Of a stretch of 55,836 nt of DNA, positions 7,934-15,317 are shown piece after piece. Below the pieces are notes generated by a model. It was not told the DNA's origin, did no database searches, and saw only the letters and a list, made by a program, of their open reading frames with translations. The stretch is taken from positions 1 through 55,836 of the forward strand of contig JAOTVS010000007.1 of NCBI GenBank assembly GCA_029863275.1, read 5' to 3'. This DNA is from Candidatus Nitrosopumilus sp. (lineage in GTDB: Archaea; Thermoproteota; Nitrososphaeria; Nitrososphaerales; Nitrosopumilaceae). The stretch's first letter is position 1. Every line of letters starts with the position of its first letter. The translations under genes were made by a program, and so were the position numbers.

Positions 7934-8770
7934 TTATGCTAACTGCCTTGGTTTAGATTGTCTAATTGATTTTAAGAAAAAATATGCGGCCAACCCACCA
8001 AAAATTATTGTAATTATAATTAATGTAATTGATAAATCTCCAACATCAAACATCGGAGTTCCAGATCCTGAAGATGGGTTGGCTTCTGCTGCCTCAATAC
8101 TTCTTTTTTGAATTTCCAAGGCTTCTTCTAATGTGTAACTTGATGTTGATTCAGGTATTGGTTCTAAAGAAGGTGCAGAGGCAAATGATTCATCACCAAT
8201 CTTGTCAGATATTTCTTCATGTGCAGATTCTTCAACTGATGATTGGAATCCTTCCTTCACATCCTCGAGGTTTCTCAATTGAGTATCTTTACCTGATTCT
8301 AGTTGAACTGGAACTTGTTTTTCTTGTCGTAACAACGACAATGACATGAGCCCAGAAATCCCTGCTGCAATTCCAAATCCTGCAATTTTGTAAATATTCT
8401 TAAAAGAGCGGACAAGAAGTTTACTCTCTTTAGTTTTTTCAGAGTATTTTGGGGGGACAATTACCATGCTAAATTTGGAGGCAGAATAGAATTTCATATC
8501 TTGAGATTTTGAGTTTTTTTCAATTTTGGTCACCTTTACCACGCCTAAATCCTGTAATTTGATTATGTGATATTTTACTAACTGTAAAGAAATGCCCGAT
8601 TTTTCTGAAATTTGAAGTGCAGTCAATTCTTCATTGAATAACAATTGTAGGATTGATCTGCTAGAATCGTTTGTTAGCAACTCTCCAAATGACTTTATTT
8701 TGTCATCATCTGTTGCCATAATTTTGATTTTCTCAGTAATTTTCTCTTGGTCTTTACTATCTTCTGACAT
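7934..8770 (-). CDS. Membrane-bound winged-helix regulator (wHTH-TM-extracytoplasmic-TM)
   Basis: The 278-residue protein has an N-terminal ArsR-like winged helix (about 25-97; SSRSILQLLFNEELTALQIS, SGISLQLVKYHIIKLQDLGV). A membrane helix follows at about 127-147, then an acidic region of roughly 95 residues, then NPSSGSGTPMF and a second membrane helix (246-267) with a basic tail. The layout suggests a one-component regulator that senses something outside or in the membrane and binds DNA directly. It is divergent from a secreted beta-propeller protein, with a perfect inverted repeat between them, which makes that gene and itself likely targets (inference). Confidence 0.8.
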   Translation of the reverse strand: MSEDSKDQEKITEKIKIMATDDDKIKSFGELLTNDSSRSILQLLFNEELTALQISEKSGISLQLVKYHIIKLQDLGVVKVTKIEKNSKSQDMKFYSASKFSMVIVPPKYSEKTKESKLLVRSFKNIYKIAGFGIAAGISGLMSLSLLRQEKQVPVQLESGKDTQLRNLEDVKEGFQSSVEESAHEEISDKIGDESFASAPSLEPIPESTSSYTLEEALEIQKRSIEAAEANPSSGSGTPMFDVGDLSITLIIITIIFGGLAAYFFLKSIRQSKPRQLA

Positions 8771-8863
8771 TGAAATCCTTTTAGTTATGCTTGAGTATAT
8801 GTTATTTGTTTGGTAAAATTACAATTTCACTTAACCTTTTAACCTCATATGATATACAATAGT

Positions 8864-8881
8864 AACTATCAAAAGATAGTT
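8864..8881. promoter_or_regulatory. Inverted repeat, candidate operator
   Basis: AACTATC-AAAA-GATAGTT is a perfect 7-bp inverted repeat in the divergent intergenic region between the membrane-bound winged-helix regulator and the beta-propeller gene. It lies 10 bp before the propeller ATG, close to its likely transcription start, so binding there would be expected to repress it. A TATA-like CATATGATATAC lies just upstream. Confidence 0.5.
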
Positions 8882-8891
8882 TCAAAAAAAG

Positions 8892-11111
8892 ATGATAAAA
8901 ATGAATTCAAAAATAATCCTTCCAATTGCCGTCCTAGTTACCATAATTGCAACGGCTGGAGTAATGTTTGCCATAGGTGTTGGCCAACAACCAGAAATTG
9001 TTAGAGAAACCTCTCCTCCCGAAATAGTTTATGTTGATAGGACAGTCTCTGATTTATTTGAAGGTACCCAAGAAATTAGGAAAATCTCCTCAGAATCTGA
9101 ACTCAAAGATATCTTGGCAGCATCAAATGTTTTTGATGGGGGATTTTATGATGATAGAGTCTTTATCAATGATAGTTTTATGATGAGGGAATCATTGGCC
9201 ATTGAGCCTAGACCAATGGCAGAACCTACGAGTGCAATGGATATGGAATCTGCCAAGACTCAATCAGGATCTGTTGAATTAGATTATTCAACAACAAATG
9301 TTCAAGTAGAAAATGTAGATGAGCCAGACTATCTTAAAAATGATTCAAAATACGTTTACATTGTTTCACAAAATACACTTTCAATAATAGATGCATATCC
9401 TGCTGAATCTGCCAAACTTGTTTTAAAAATTGCACTTGATATTGATTCACAATACATCCAAAACATGTTTCTAAATGAGAATCGTTTAGTTATCTTTTAC
9501 AACGGACAAAGCCAAGATGAGATAATTCCCCAGTTTGACTTTATGCCAAGACCCTCATACAATCCTGTGACTCATGCATTGATAGTAGATGTATCAGACA
9601 AAGAAAAACCAGAAATTCTCAAAGATTACACCATTGATGGTTACTTTAGTGATGCCAGAATGATTGGTGATTATGCATACTTTGTAACAAATAGCAATAT
9701 TGACTATCAATATCCACGATTCCCAATAATTATGGAACGATCAGAGCCTGTAATGATTCCTGAAGCATTTTACTTTGATAACGTTGAGAGATTTTCAAAT
9801 TTCAATACCCTAACTGCAATTGATATTTTTGGAGATACCATAAACTCTGAGACTTTTTTGATGGGATATACCGGCACAATTTATGTATCTGAGAACAACT
9901 TTTACTTGACATATCAGAAGAATTCCCCTTATGGATTTAATGGTGATTCAGCTCATGACAGATTCTTTGATGTTGTAGTACCATTGCTCCCACAACAAGT
10001 ACAAGACAAAATAAAAGAAATTCAAAATGATCCCTCCCTTGATTCTGTAAGAGAATGGAGTCAAATTGCTGAGATAATACAAGAGTCTTACAACCAAATG
10101 GAGAAAAGTCAAAAAGAAAAACTATTTGATAGAATTCGTGAAGCATTATCAGAATATGATGCAAGAATCCAAGAAGAATCACAAAAGACAATTGTACACA
10201 AAATTTCAATTGACGAGGATAAACTAGATTACATTGCAAAGGGTTCAGTTCCAGGAAGACTGCTAAATCAGTTTTCAATGGATGAGCACGATGACAAGTT
10301 CCGAATTGCAACAACTCTAGAGTACTATACACAATACAAGGGAACAATTCGATCAAATGCAGTTTATGTCTTAGATGAGAAACTTGAGATTCTTGGAGGC
10401 CTGGATGATATTGCCCCTGATGAGAGTATCTTTTCTGCAAGATTTATGGGAGATAGACTATACTTGGTAACTTTTCAGCAAATAGATCCATTCTTTGTAA
10501 TTGATTTGTCCTCAGACACACCAAAGATCTTAGGCGAACTCAAGATTCCAGGATTCTCAAATTACCTTCATCCTTATGATGATGATTATGTAATTGGAGT
10601 GGGACGTGATACAAAAGACATTGGAAGTGGACGAGTACAACAACTTGGAGTTAAAGTAGCACTATTTGATGTATCTGATGTAAAAAACCCCAAAGTCATT
10701 GATGATTTTATAATTGGAGATTCCTCTACTTACTCTGAGGCACTAAACAACCACAAAGCCTTTTTCTTTGACAGGGAAAAAAATATTTTGTCTATTCCAA
10801 TTAGCAGTGATGTACATTCTCTGGATGGGATATCTAATTCAAAAATGATTGCACCTGAATGGAACCGTTGGAATGGGTTTTACATATTTGGAATGGGTAT
10901 AGACAATGGCATCAATCTCAAGGGAACTATAACTCACACTGACAATGACTCAGGCTTTTATGGTATGGGAAATTCTAGAACTTTTTATATTGAAGACGTC
11001 TTGTATACTGCCTCAGATGTATATCTAAAAATGAATTCCATCAATAACTTGGAGGACATTAATTCAATAAAATTAGAAAATACTGGCAAGTTCATTGAAT
11101 ATCTAAAGTAG
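8892..11111 (+). CDS. Secreted beta-propeller domain protein (Beta_propel family)
   Basis: The 739-residue protein has an N-terminal membrane anchor or signal (residues 8-30, LPIAVLVTIIATAGVMFAIG). The family hallmark follows near residue 135: YSTTNVQVENVDEPDYLKND, then YVYIVSQNTLSIIDAYP. Several propeller blades follow (ALIVDVSDKEKPEILKDY; YAYFVTNS; RLYLVTFQQIDPFFVIDL; GVKVALFDVSDVKNPKVIDD). A roughly 100-residue helical insertion (about 360-430) interrupts the propeller. This family is predicted to act outside the cell, but its biochemistry is unknown. Divergent transcription from the membrane regulator suggests a linked sensing or response pair. Confidence 0.8.
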   Translation: MIKMNSKIILPIAVLVTIIATAGVMFAIGVGQQPEIVRETSPPEIVYVDRTVSDLFEGTQEIRKISSESELKDILAASNVFDGGFYDDRVFINDSFMMRESLAIEPRPMAEPTSAMDMESAKTQSGSVELDYSTTNVQVENVDEPDYLKNDSKYVYIVSQNTLSIIDAYPAESAKLVLKIALDIDSQYIQNMFLNENRLVIFYNGQSQDEIIPQFDFMPRPSYNPVTHALIVDVSDKEKPEILKDYTIDGYFSDARMIGDYAYFVTNSNIDYQYPRFPIIMERSEPVMIPEAFYFDNVERFSNFNTLTAIDIFGDTINSETFLMGYTGTIYVSENNFYLTYQKNSPYGFNGDSAHDRFFDVVVPLLPQQVQDKIKEIQNDPSLDSVREWSQIAEIIQESYNQMEKSQKEKLFDRIREALSEYDARIQEESQKTIVHKISIDEDKLDYIAKGSVPGRLLNQFSMDEHDDKFRIATTLEYYTQYKGTIRSNAVYVLDEKLEILGGLDDIAPDESIFSARFMGDRLYLVTFQQIDPFFVIDLSSDTPKILGELKIPGFSNYLHPYDDDYVIGVGRDTKDIGSGRVQQLGVKVALFDVSDVKNPKVIDDFIIGDSSTYSEALNNHKAFFFDREKNILSIPISSDVHSLDGISNSKMIAPEWNRWNGFYIFGMGIDNGINLKGTITHTDNDSGFYGMGNSRTFYIEDVLYTASDVYLKMNSINNLEDINSIKLENTGKFIEYLK

Positions 11112-11118
11112 AGAACTA

Positions 11119-11301
11119 TTATTGTGATCTAAAATTAGATTTACAATAAGGACAGTTGGGTGTTTGACTCTTTCTACCACAAGTTTTACATCTATTTGGT
11201 TCTCCAAAATAGCTTGTTTTACTAGTATTGCGAATAAGTTTTATCATAACTAATGCCATAATCGCAATGACTATAATTGCAATATAGATTCCAAGTGCCA
11301 T
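11119..11301 (-). CDS. Membrane-anchored zinc-ribbon small protein
   Basis: A 60-residue protein: an N-terminal membrane helix (residues 4-23, GIYIAIIVIAIMALVMIKLI) followed by a short linker and a zinc ribbon CKTCGRKSQTPNCPYC (two CxxC pairs). The ribbon should face the cytoplasm if the N terminus is outside. The gene converges with the beta-propeller gene, 7 bp between stop codons. The role is unknown; it could tether a partner to the membrane. Confidence 0.7.
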   Translation of the reverse strand: MALGIYIAIIVIAIMALVMIKLIRNTSKTSYFGEPNRCKTCGRKSQTPNCPYCKSNFRSQ

Positions 11302-11742
11302 AAATTACAAATACATTTTCTCCTATTGAAACCTTCGTAAATTCCTTTAAATTAAAAATAGTAACTCAGGCCAAACACAATATTCAGGGGAGATATGTTG
11401 TGTAAGACCGGAGTTAATTGTTATTATCAAAATATTAAATTTAAGACCACCGTTCTGTCACACAAATTTTTGACACTGTTTGAAGATAATCTTTGTATTT
11501 GTTCTAAAGATTCATACATACAATTATGTTATACCATAATTGCAAGGAAACCATGTCTACATGTAAATGTAATTTTTGTAAATTTATACAGAAATTTGTT
11601 TCTGAGCGAAATTCAATGGAAGATGAGTACTAATATCTGAAGAAAATGAAATACTAGATTAAGAATGGATATAACTTAAAAAATAAAAAATATTTAGAAT
11701 TAATTCATTTTAACAAGTTTTCAAACCTATCTAAAAATTGTA

Positions 11743-11766
11743 TGTGTAACAATGACTTGTTACACA
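11743..11766. promoter_or_regulatory. Perfect 9-bp inverted repeat upstream of small zinc protein
   Basis: TGTGTAACA-N6-TGTTACACA is a perfect palindrome with 9-bp arms. It lies just upstream of a TATA-like stretch (TTTAAATTTTTTAAT, about 11775-11789), 35 bp before the ATG of the next gene, where an archaeal activator or repressor would bind. The rest of the 500-bp gap 11302-11801 holds one doubtful frame and nothing else recognisable. Confidence 0.55.
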
Positions 11767-11801
11767 AAGTTGTGTTTAAATTTTTTAATCAGTGAATAAA
11801 G

Positions 11802-12035
11802 ATGAATTTACGTTTGTCCTGTAACAGAATTTGTTCTAAATATGCAGTAAAAAAATTAGCCGCAAAATATGGTGGATTATACGAAGCAGGACATAAACGA
11901 TGTACATCTTGCGAAATTTATCTCATATGGGATGAAGTGCATTGTCCTTGCTGTGGATGTGTTCTAAGGGCAAAACCCAGAAATGCAAAAGCTAGAAGTA
12001 AATTATTAGAAATGGTAAATCAAAAAAATTCATGA
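11802..12035 (+). CDS. Small zinc-binding protein
   Basis: A 77-residue basic protein with a zinc ribbon RCTSCEIYLIWDEVHCPCCG and an extra Cys pair near the N terminus (LSCNRICSKYAV). The C-terminal half is rich in Lys/Arg (KPRNAKARSKLLEMV), consistent with nucleic-acid contact. The TATA box about 25 bp before the ATG implies a leaderless transcript. The perfect palindrome upstream suggests dedicated regulation. No family name can be given. Confidence 0.75.
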   Translation: MNLRLSCNRICSKYAVKKLAAKYGGLYEAGHKRCTSCEIYLIWDEVHCPCCGCVLRAKPRNAKARSKLLEMVNQKNS

Positions 12036-12149
12036 GATTTATTAGTTAAATCAATTTTTTAAATTATGTTAATAGCATCAAATGAATTTTGCTGTTCTAG
12101 GTTATCTATTTACATCATAAAAAAATTAAAAAAAAATTAATATAAATGA

Positions 12150-12314
12150 TTAAAGTTCTATTGTAGAACCTTCATTTAAGGAGTATAGGTTGGTATGATT
12201 CTCTCCATGAACATCATACCAGCTAACCTTTAATGCAACCTTTCGTCTCATTGCACTTTCGACTTCTATGGTATGTGCCATCTTTATTCTTTCACTTAAT
12301 TGTTCTTCATTCAT
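12150..12314 (-). CDS. 54-residue conserved-looking small protein
   Basis: A short frame reads MNEEQLSERIKMAHTIEVES, then AMRRKVALKVSWYDVHGENH, then TNLYSLNEGSTIEL, from the ATG at 12314. The mixture of an N-terminal amphipathic helix and two beta strands with clear charge patterning looks like a real protein. It lies between the zinc protein at 11802 and the alcohol dehydrogenase at 12449. No family is recognised. Confidence 0.55.
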   Translation of the reverse strand: MNEEQLSERIKMAHTIEVESAMRRKVALKVSWYDVHGENHTNLYSLNEGSTIEL

Positions 12315-12448
12315 AATCACTGATTGTAAAATAACAAGTTATCACCGAGTGTGAAAAATAATTTTTGATCGCTTGAAGTATTTTGACACTTAATAATCAA
12401 AATAAAAATAAAACCTTAAATTATTTTCATCTTTAGGGTTCACTTTGC

Positions 12449-13399
12449 TTATGGTTTTAAGACAACTTTGAGAGTGTTGGATTCTTTTGCAAGATTAAAG
12501 GCCTCTTGAAATTCTTCCAAAGGAAATTCAGAGTCAATCAACGCATCCACTGAAATCATTCCAGTTGCAAGTGCATTGATTGCAGGTCTAAATGGACCAC
12601 ACCTTGAGCCTACAAGAGTAACTTCATTTACAACTGCAGGCGTCAAATCAATATTTTCTTTTGATGCAATTGTTGATTTTAAAACTACCTTTCCTTTAGG
12701 TTTTACAAGTCTCATTGAATCAAAAAATCCCGACGTACTTCCTGTTGCCTCCACTACCAAATCAAAGATATGTTCATCCTCGGTACGAATCCCTATTTTG
12801 GTTTTTATTCCCATTTTTTGTAACCTCTCAAGTTTGTTCTCATGTTTACCAAAACAGGTAATTTTAAGACATACAGTCCTCAAAACTGATAAAATTAGCT
12901 GAGCTAGTCTACCATCTCCCACTATGGCAACCTTCCAATCAGAATTTAGGGAAATTTGTTCTGTAATTTCAAATGCAGCAGCAATTGGCTCGATAAACAC
13001 GGCTTGTTTATCTGATATTGAGTCAGGTAAAACATGTAGATTCTTTTCAGGAAGTGATAGATATTCTGCAAAGGCTCCATCGCGATTGAGAATTCCTAAA
13101 ACTGTTCTATTTGGACAATGTCTTTCCATTCCTTTCAAACAAGAATCACAATTTTGACATCCAACATTGATCTCACCTACGACCCTTTTACCGACCAGCT
13201 CTTTGTTTTTTGATTGCTCTACAACTCCTACAAATTCATGACCTAAAATTCCTTGATAAGACATGTATCCATTTAAGATTTCGAGATCAGTTCCACAAAT
13301 TCCAGCCAAAGTAATTCTGACCAAAGCCTCATCTGACTGAGGTTTGGGATGATTCTCAACAAAATTGAGTTCTTTACCATCAAATCTTAAGGCTTTCAC
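12449..13399 (-). CDS. Zinc-dependent MDR alcohol dehydrogenase
   Basis: The 316-residue protein is a medium-chain dehydrogenase. Catalytic zinc ligands are C35 (AGICGTDLE) and H54-E55 (GHEFVG). The four structural-zinc cysteines are C81, C84, C87 and C95. The cofactor domain has VAIVGDGRLAQLILSVLR and a later VVEATGS. It oxidises an alcohol or polyol with NAD(P); the substrate is not deducible. It is about 30 residues shorter than usual for the family, mostly in the C-terminal part. It stands alone on the minus strand with no obvious operon partner. Confidence 0.85.
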   Translation of the reverse strand: MKALRFDGKELNFVENHPKPQSDEALVRITLAGICGTDLEILNGYMSYQGILGHEFVGVVEQSKNKELVGKRVVGEINVGCQNCDSCLKGMERHCPNRTVLGILNRDGAFAEYLSLPEKNLHVLPDSISDKQAVFIEPIAAAFEITEQISLNSDWKVAIVGDGRLAQLILSVLRTVCLKITCFGKHENKLERLQKMGIKTKIGIRTEDEHIFDLVVEATGSTSGFFDSMRLVKPKGKVVLKSTIASKENIDLTPAVVNEVTLVGSRCGPFRPAINALATGMISVDALIDSEFPLEEFQEAFNLAKESNTLKVVLKP

Positions 13400-13474
13400 A
13401 TGAAAAAAATTAAATTTCGTTCATAAAAATTAAATGCAAAAGTTTAGAATAAAAAAATTGAGGAGGATTTTATC

Positions 13475-13693
13475 CTACTTTCTCAATTTCAATGCCATTT
13501 TCACAGCCAGACCCCATGAACCCACCGTGAACAATACTGGAAATACTCCACTGGTGAGTATTTGCGGTATCTGCTCTAATGAGGCAGTTCCTTGATGGAC
13601 CATTGCTGCAACAATAGGTAAGACAAGCAAACCTAGTACTCCCAGCTTGGTTTTGTTGTGAGAGATTTGTTGTTGTACATTTATGGTACTCAT
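13475..13693 (-). CDS. Two-helix small membrane protein
   Basis: A 72-residue protein starting MSTINVQQQISHNKTKLGVL, with two hydrophobic segments (GLLVLPIVAAMVHQG and GVFPVLFTVGSWGLAVKMAL) and a basic end KLRK. A second frame over the same bases is slightly longer but has a poor composition and is judged a shadow. The gene lies 75 bp upstream of the alcohol dehydrogenase in the same direction. No function can be assigned. Confidence 0.65.
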   Translation of the reverse strand: MSTINVQQQISHNKTKLGVLGLLVLPIVAAMVHQGTASLEQIPQILTSGVFPVLFTVGSWGLAVKMALKLRK

Positions 13694-13839
13694 TTGTTAT
13701 CATTAACTGAAATATTTCAGATCTATTTAGAATGGGTCTGACTTTTTGAATACATTTTGTTCAGAAATTGAATGATCTATTTAATAGCAGTTCAAAAAAG
13801 GAACTATCGTGTCTATGAATCCCCTAAAAAATTAACTAA

Positions 13840-13950
13840 TTAAGAAATTTCTAATGAACACTTGTCTGAACATATACGCCTGTTGAAAACATCCTCATAT
13901 TCCAAGCCACAATGAACACATATTCGAAAGGTCACATTTAGGTTACACAT
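13840..13950 (-). CDS. 36-residue treble-clef-like zinc-finger protein
   Basis: A short frame from the ATG at 13950 reads MCNLNVTFRICVHCGLEYED then VFNRRICSDKCSLEIS. The arrangement CxxCG...RxICSxKC matches the FCS/YacG-like zinc-finger style (two Cys pairs, CS-x-KC in the second). This regularity makes it very unlikely to be chance. It is just downstream of the Lrp/AsnC gene on the same strand (20-bp gap), and could be part of that transcript. Confidence 0.65.
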   Translation of the reverse strand: MCNLNVTFRICVHCGLEYEDVFNRRICSDKCSLEIS

Positions 13951-13970
13951 TCTTTGTATTTAACATAAAA

Positions 13971-14591
13971 CTATTGTGTCTTAGATTTTTTCTTTACACT
14001 ATTTGGAATAACATCTGTTCCTTCTTTTTTACATGTACTTTGGATAAATCTGTTAAAATCCTCTTCATCAAATAATTGCCATCCCATCTTGTGTATATTC
14101 AGATCAAAGGATCTATAATCTTCCATAATGTCTCCAAACCAAGCACGATAAAGATCCTCTTCTTGTTGTGCCTGCTCATGATTATTGAAAAATTTGAGTT
14201 CAATCCAGTCAATATTCCCATTTGTTCTGGCCGAAAAATCACAATACGGAGCATCTGAGAGGTATTGCTTCATCTCATCAAGCCTGGCGACAAAATCTTT
14301 AGGCGATGTAAATTTTACTGTAATTAGGCGTAAAATTGGCATATTTACTTGGATGAGATCTACCATTGTAGTATAACCATGAATGATTCCAAGTTTTTCT
14401 AACCTCTCAATTCTTTTTCCTACTCCACGCTCTGACATTTCAATTCCTAGCCCTCCCAGCTTTTTGACTATGGTCCTAGTAGAATCACGTGCATTGGCAA
14501 TAAGCAGGTTTAGAATTTGCCTGTCAATTACATCTATTTTTATCTCCTTTTTCTGCTCTACCATAGGCTCAGTCATTGTCATATTAGTCAT
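13971..14591 (-). CDS. Lrp/AsnC-family transcription regulator
   Basis: The 206-residue protein has an N-terminal helix-turn-helix (IDVIDRQILNLLIANARDST through SERGVGKRIERLEKLGII, about residues 20-70) and a C-terminal RAM/ACT-like sensing half (ILRLITVKFTSPKDFVARLD; NGNIDWIELKFF). It extends about 40 residues beyond a typical Lrp protein with a basic tail. Such regulators bind amino acids or other small ligands and often regulate themselves. A perfect palindrome, GTTCAAT-T-ATTGAAC, 34 bp upstream of the ATG is a likely site for autoregulation. Confidence 0.85.
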   Translation of the reverse strand: MTNMTMTEPMVEQKKEIKIDVIDRQILNLLIANARDSTRTIVKKLGGLGIEMSERGVGKRIERLEKLGIIHGYTTMVDLIQVNMPILRLITVKFTSPKDFVARLDEMKQYLSDAPYCDFSARTNGNIDWIELKFFNNHEQAQQEEDLYRAWFGDIMEDYRSFDLNIHKMGWQLFDEEDFNRFIQSTCKKEGTDVIPNSVKKKSKTQ

Positions 14592-14624
14592 CTAGTATCC
14601 TTTGATCTAGTGATAGCACTCAAT

Positions 14625-14639
14625 GTTCAATTATTGAAC
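14625..14639. promoter_or_regulatory. Perfect 15-bp palindrome, likely Lrp/AsnC operator
   Basis: GTTCAATTATTGAAC is an exact palindrome around a central T, with the AT-rich centre typical of Lrp/AsnC sites. It is placed over the expected promoter of the regulator gene starting at 14591 and also upstream of the divergent gene at 14735. It could control both. Confidence 0.6.
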
Positions 14640-14734
14640 TAAAAAGGTAAAAAAAATTCAGATTCTGAACTGAGCCCTACCAAATAGTAAGGCAGATACT
14701 AAATACATCCTCCACTTGGGTTGTTTGATAAAAG

Positions 14735-14965
14735 ATGAGCAAACTCGAAATAAAGGAAAAAGAGATTCTAAAGGAATACTATTCGTTTCTTTATGATCTA
14801 ACTACAAAGAAAAACTATCTTCATGCATCACAACTAACAGATGAAGAAAAAAAATACTGCGACAAACTAATATCTGAATGTAAAACTAAGCCTCAACAAA
14901 ATGAATCATATCTGTTATTGATGAAGAATATTTTACGAAGTCATTACAGTTCTATTAATGGTTAA
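14735..14965 (+). CDS. Small helical protein, function unknown
   Basis: A 76-residue, highly charged, predicted all-helical protein (KLEIKEKEILKEYYSFLYDL near the N terminus; LTDEEKKYCDKLISECKTK in the middle). There is no signal peptide or membrane helix. It is divergent from the Lrp/AsnC regulator and may be its target. A short element able to form a stem-loop follows directly after the stop codon. Confidence 0.6.
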   Translation: MSKLEIKEKEILKEYYSFLYDLTTKKNYLHASQLTDEEKKYCDKLISECKTKPQQNESYLLLMKNILRSHYSSING

Positions 14966-14985
14966 AAATTTTTAAAATCTTAACT

Positions 14986-15032
14986 GGAACTTAAGACCAA
15001 AACCTACTTGAGGTTTTCTTGGTGACAGTTCC
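14986..15032 (+). other. Potential stem-loop RNA element
   Basis: The segment can fold as a hairpin: outer stem GGAACT/AGTTCC, a small internal loop, ACC/GGT, a three-base bulge, then AAAACCT/AGGTTTT closed by the loop ACTTG. It starts 21 bp after the stop of the gene at 14735. It may be a 3' processing or stability element or part of a small RNA; only the pairing is directly seen. Confidence 0.4.
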
Positions 15033-15132
15033 AATCAGTTTTATTATTTCAATTTAGTATTTAGACAATGCTGAGAATTTGTATGAATGATTTGTACGTT
15101 CATCTTTTATGATAATTTTTTATATAAAATAT

Positions 15133-15182
15133 AATAGATGGACATGATGTAGGACCCCGACCATTGCATCATACCATCTATT
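15133..15182. other. Long inverted repeat in intergenic region
   Basis: AATAGATGG and CCATCTATT form perfect 9-bp arms. Inside them ATGATG pairs with CATCAT after a small internal loop, leaving the 17-base GC-richer loop TAGGACCCCGACCATTG. A strong TATA-like TTTTTATATAAAATATA lies directly before it. It could be a structured small RNA or a large operator. No coding frame covers it; the rest of 15033-15317 is AT-rich with nothing else evident. Confidence 0.45.
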
Positions 15183-15317
15183 AAAAGCACTAAAAAATTT
15201 ATGAAAAAATTATCTACAACTTGCAAATGAAAGAATTTGTAACTTTAGATAATTACAATTAATGACAAGAAGAAATTATGAGAATAACATAAATACGATC
15301 AATCAAAGAATCGATCC

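Noticed and set aside
9937-10440. 167-codon minus-strand frame inside the beta-propeller gene
   Set aside because: The plus-strand frame is strongly protein-like across the whole region; the antisense frame is Leu/His/Gln-rich without domains.
11395-11640. 81-codon frame with a GGGGAG sequence before its ATG
   Set aside because: Composition is odd (many Cys, Asn and aromatic residues with few charges) with no domain pattern; possible but not supported enough.
13470-13703. 77-codon minus-strand frame overlapping the membrane protein at 13475
   Set aside because: The overlapping frame has a convincing two-helix membrane pattern and start; this one has mixed, non-protein-like composition.
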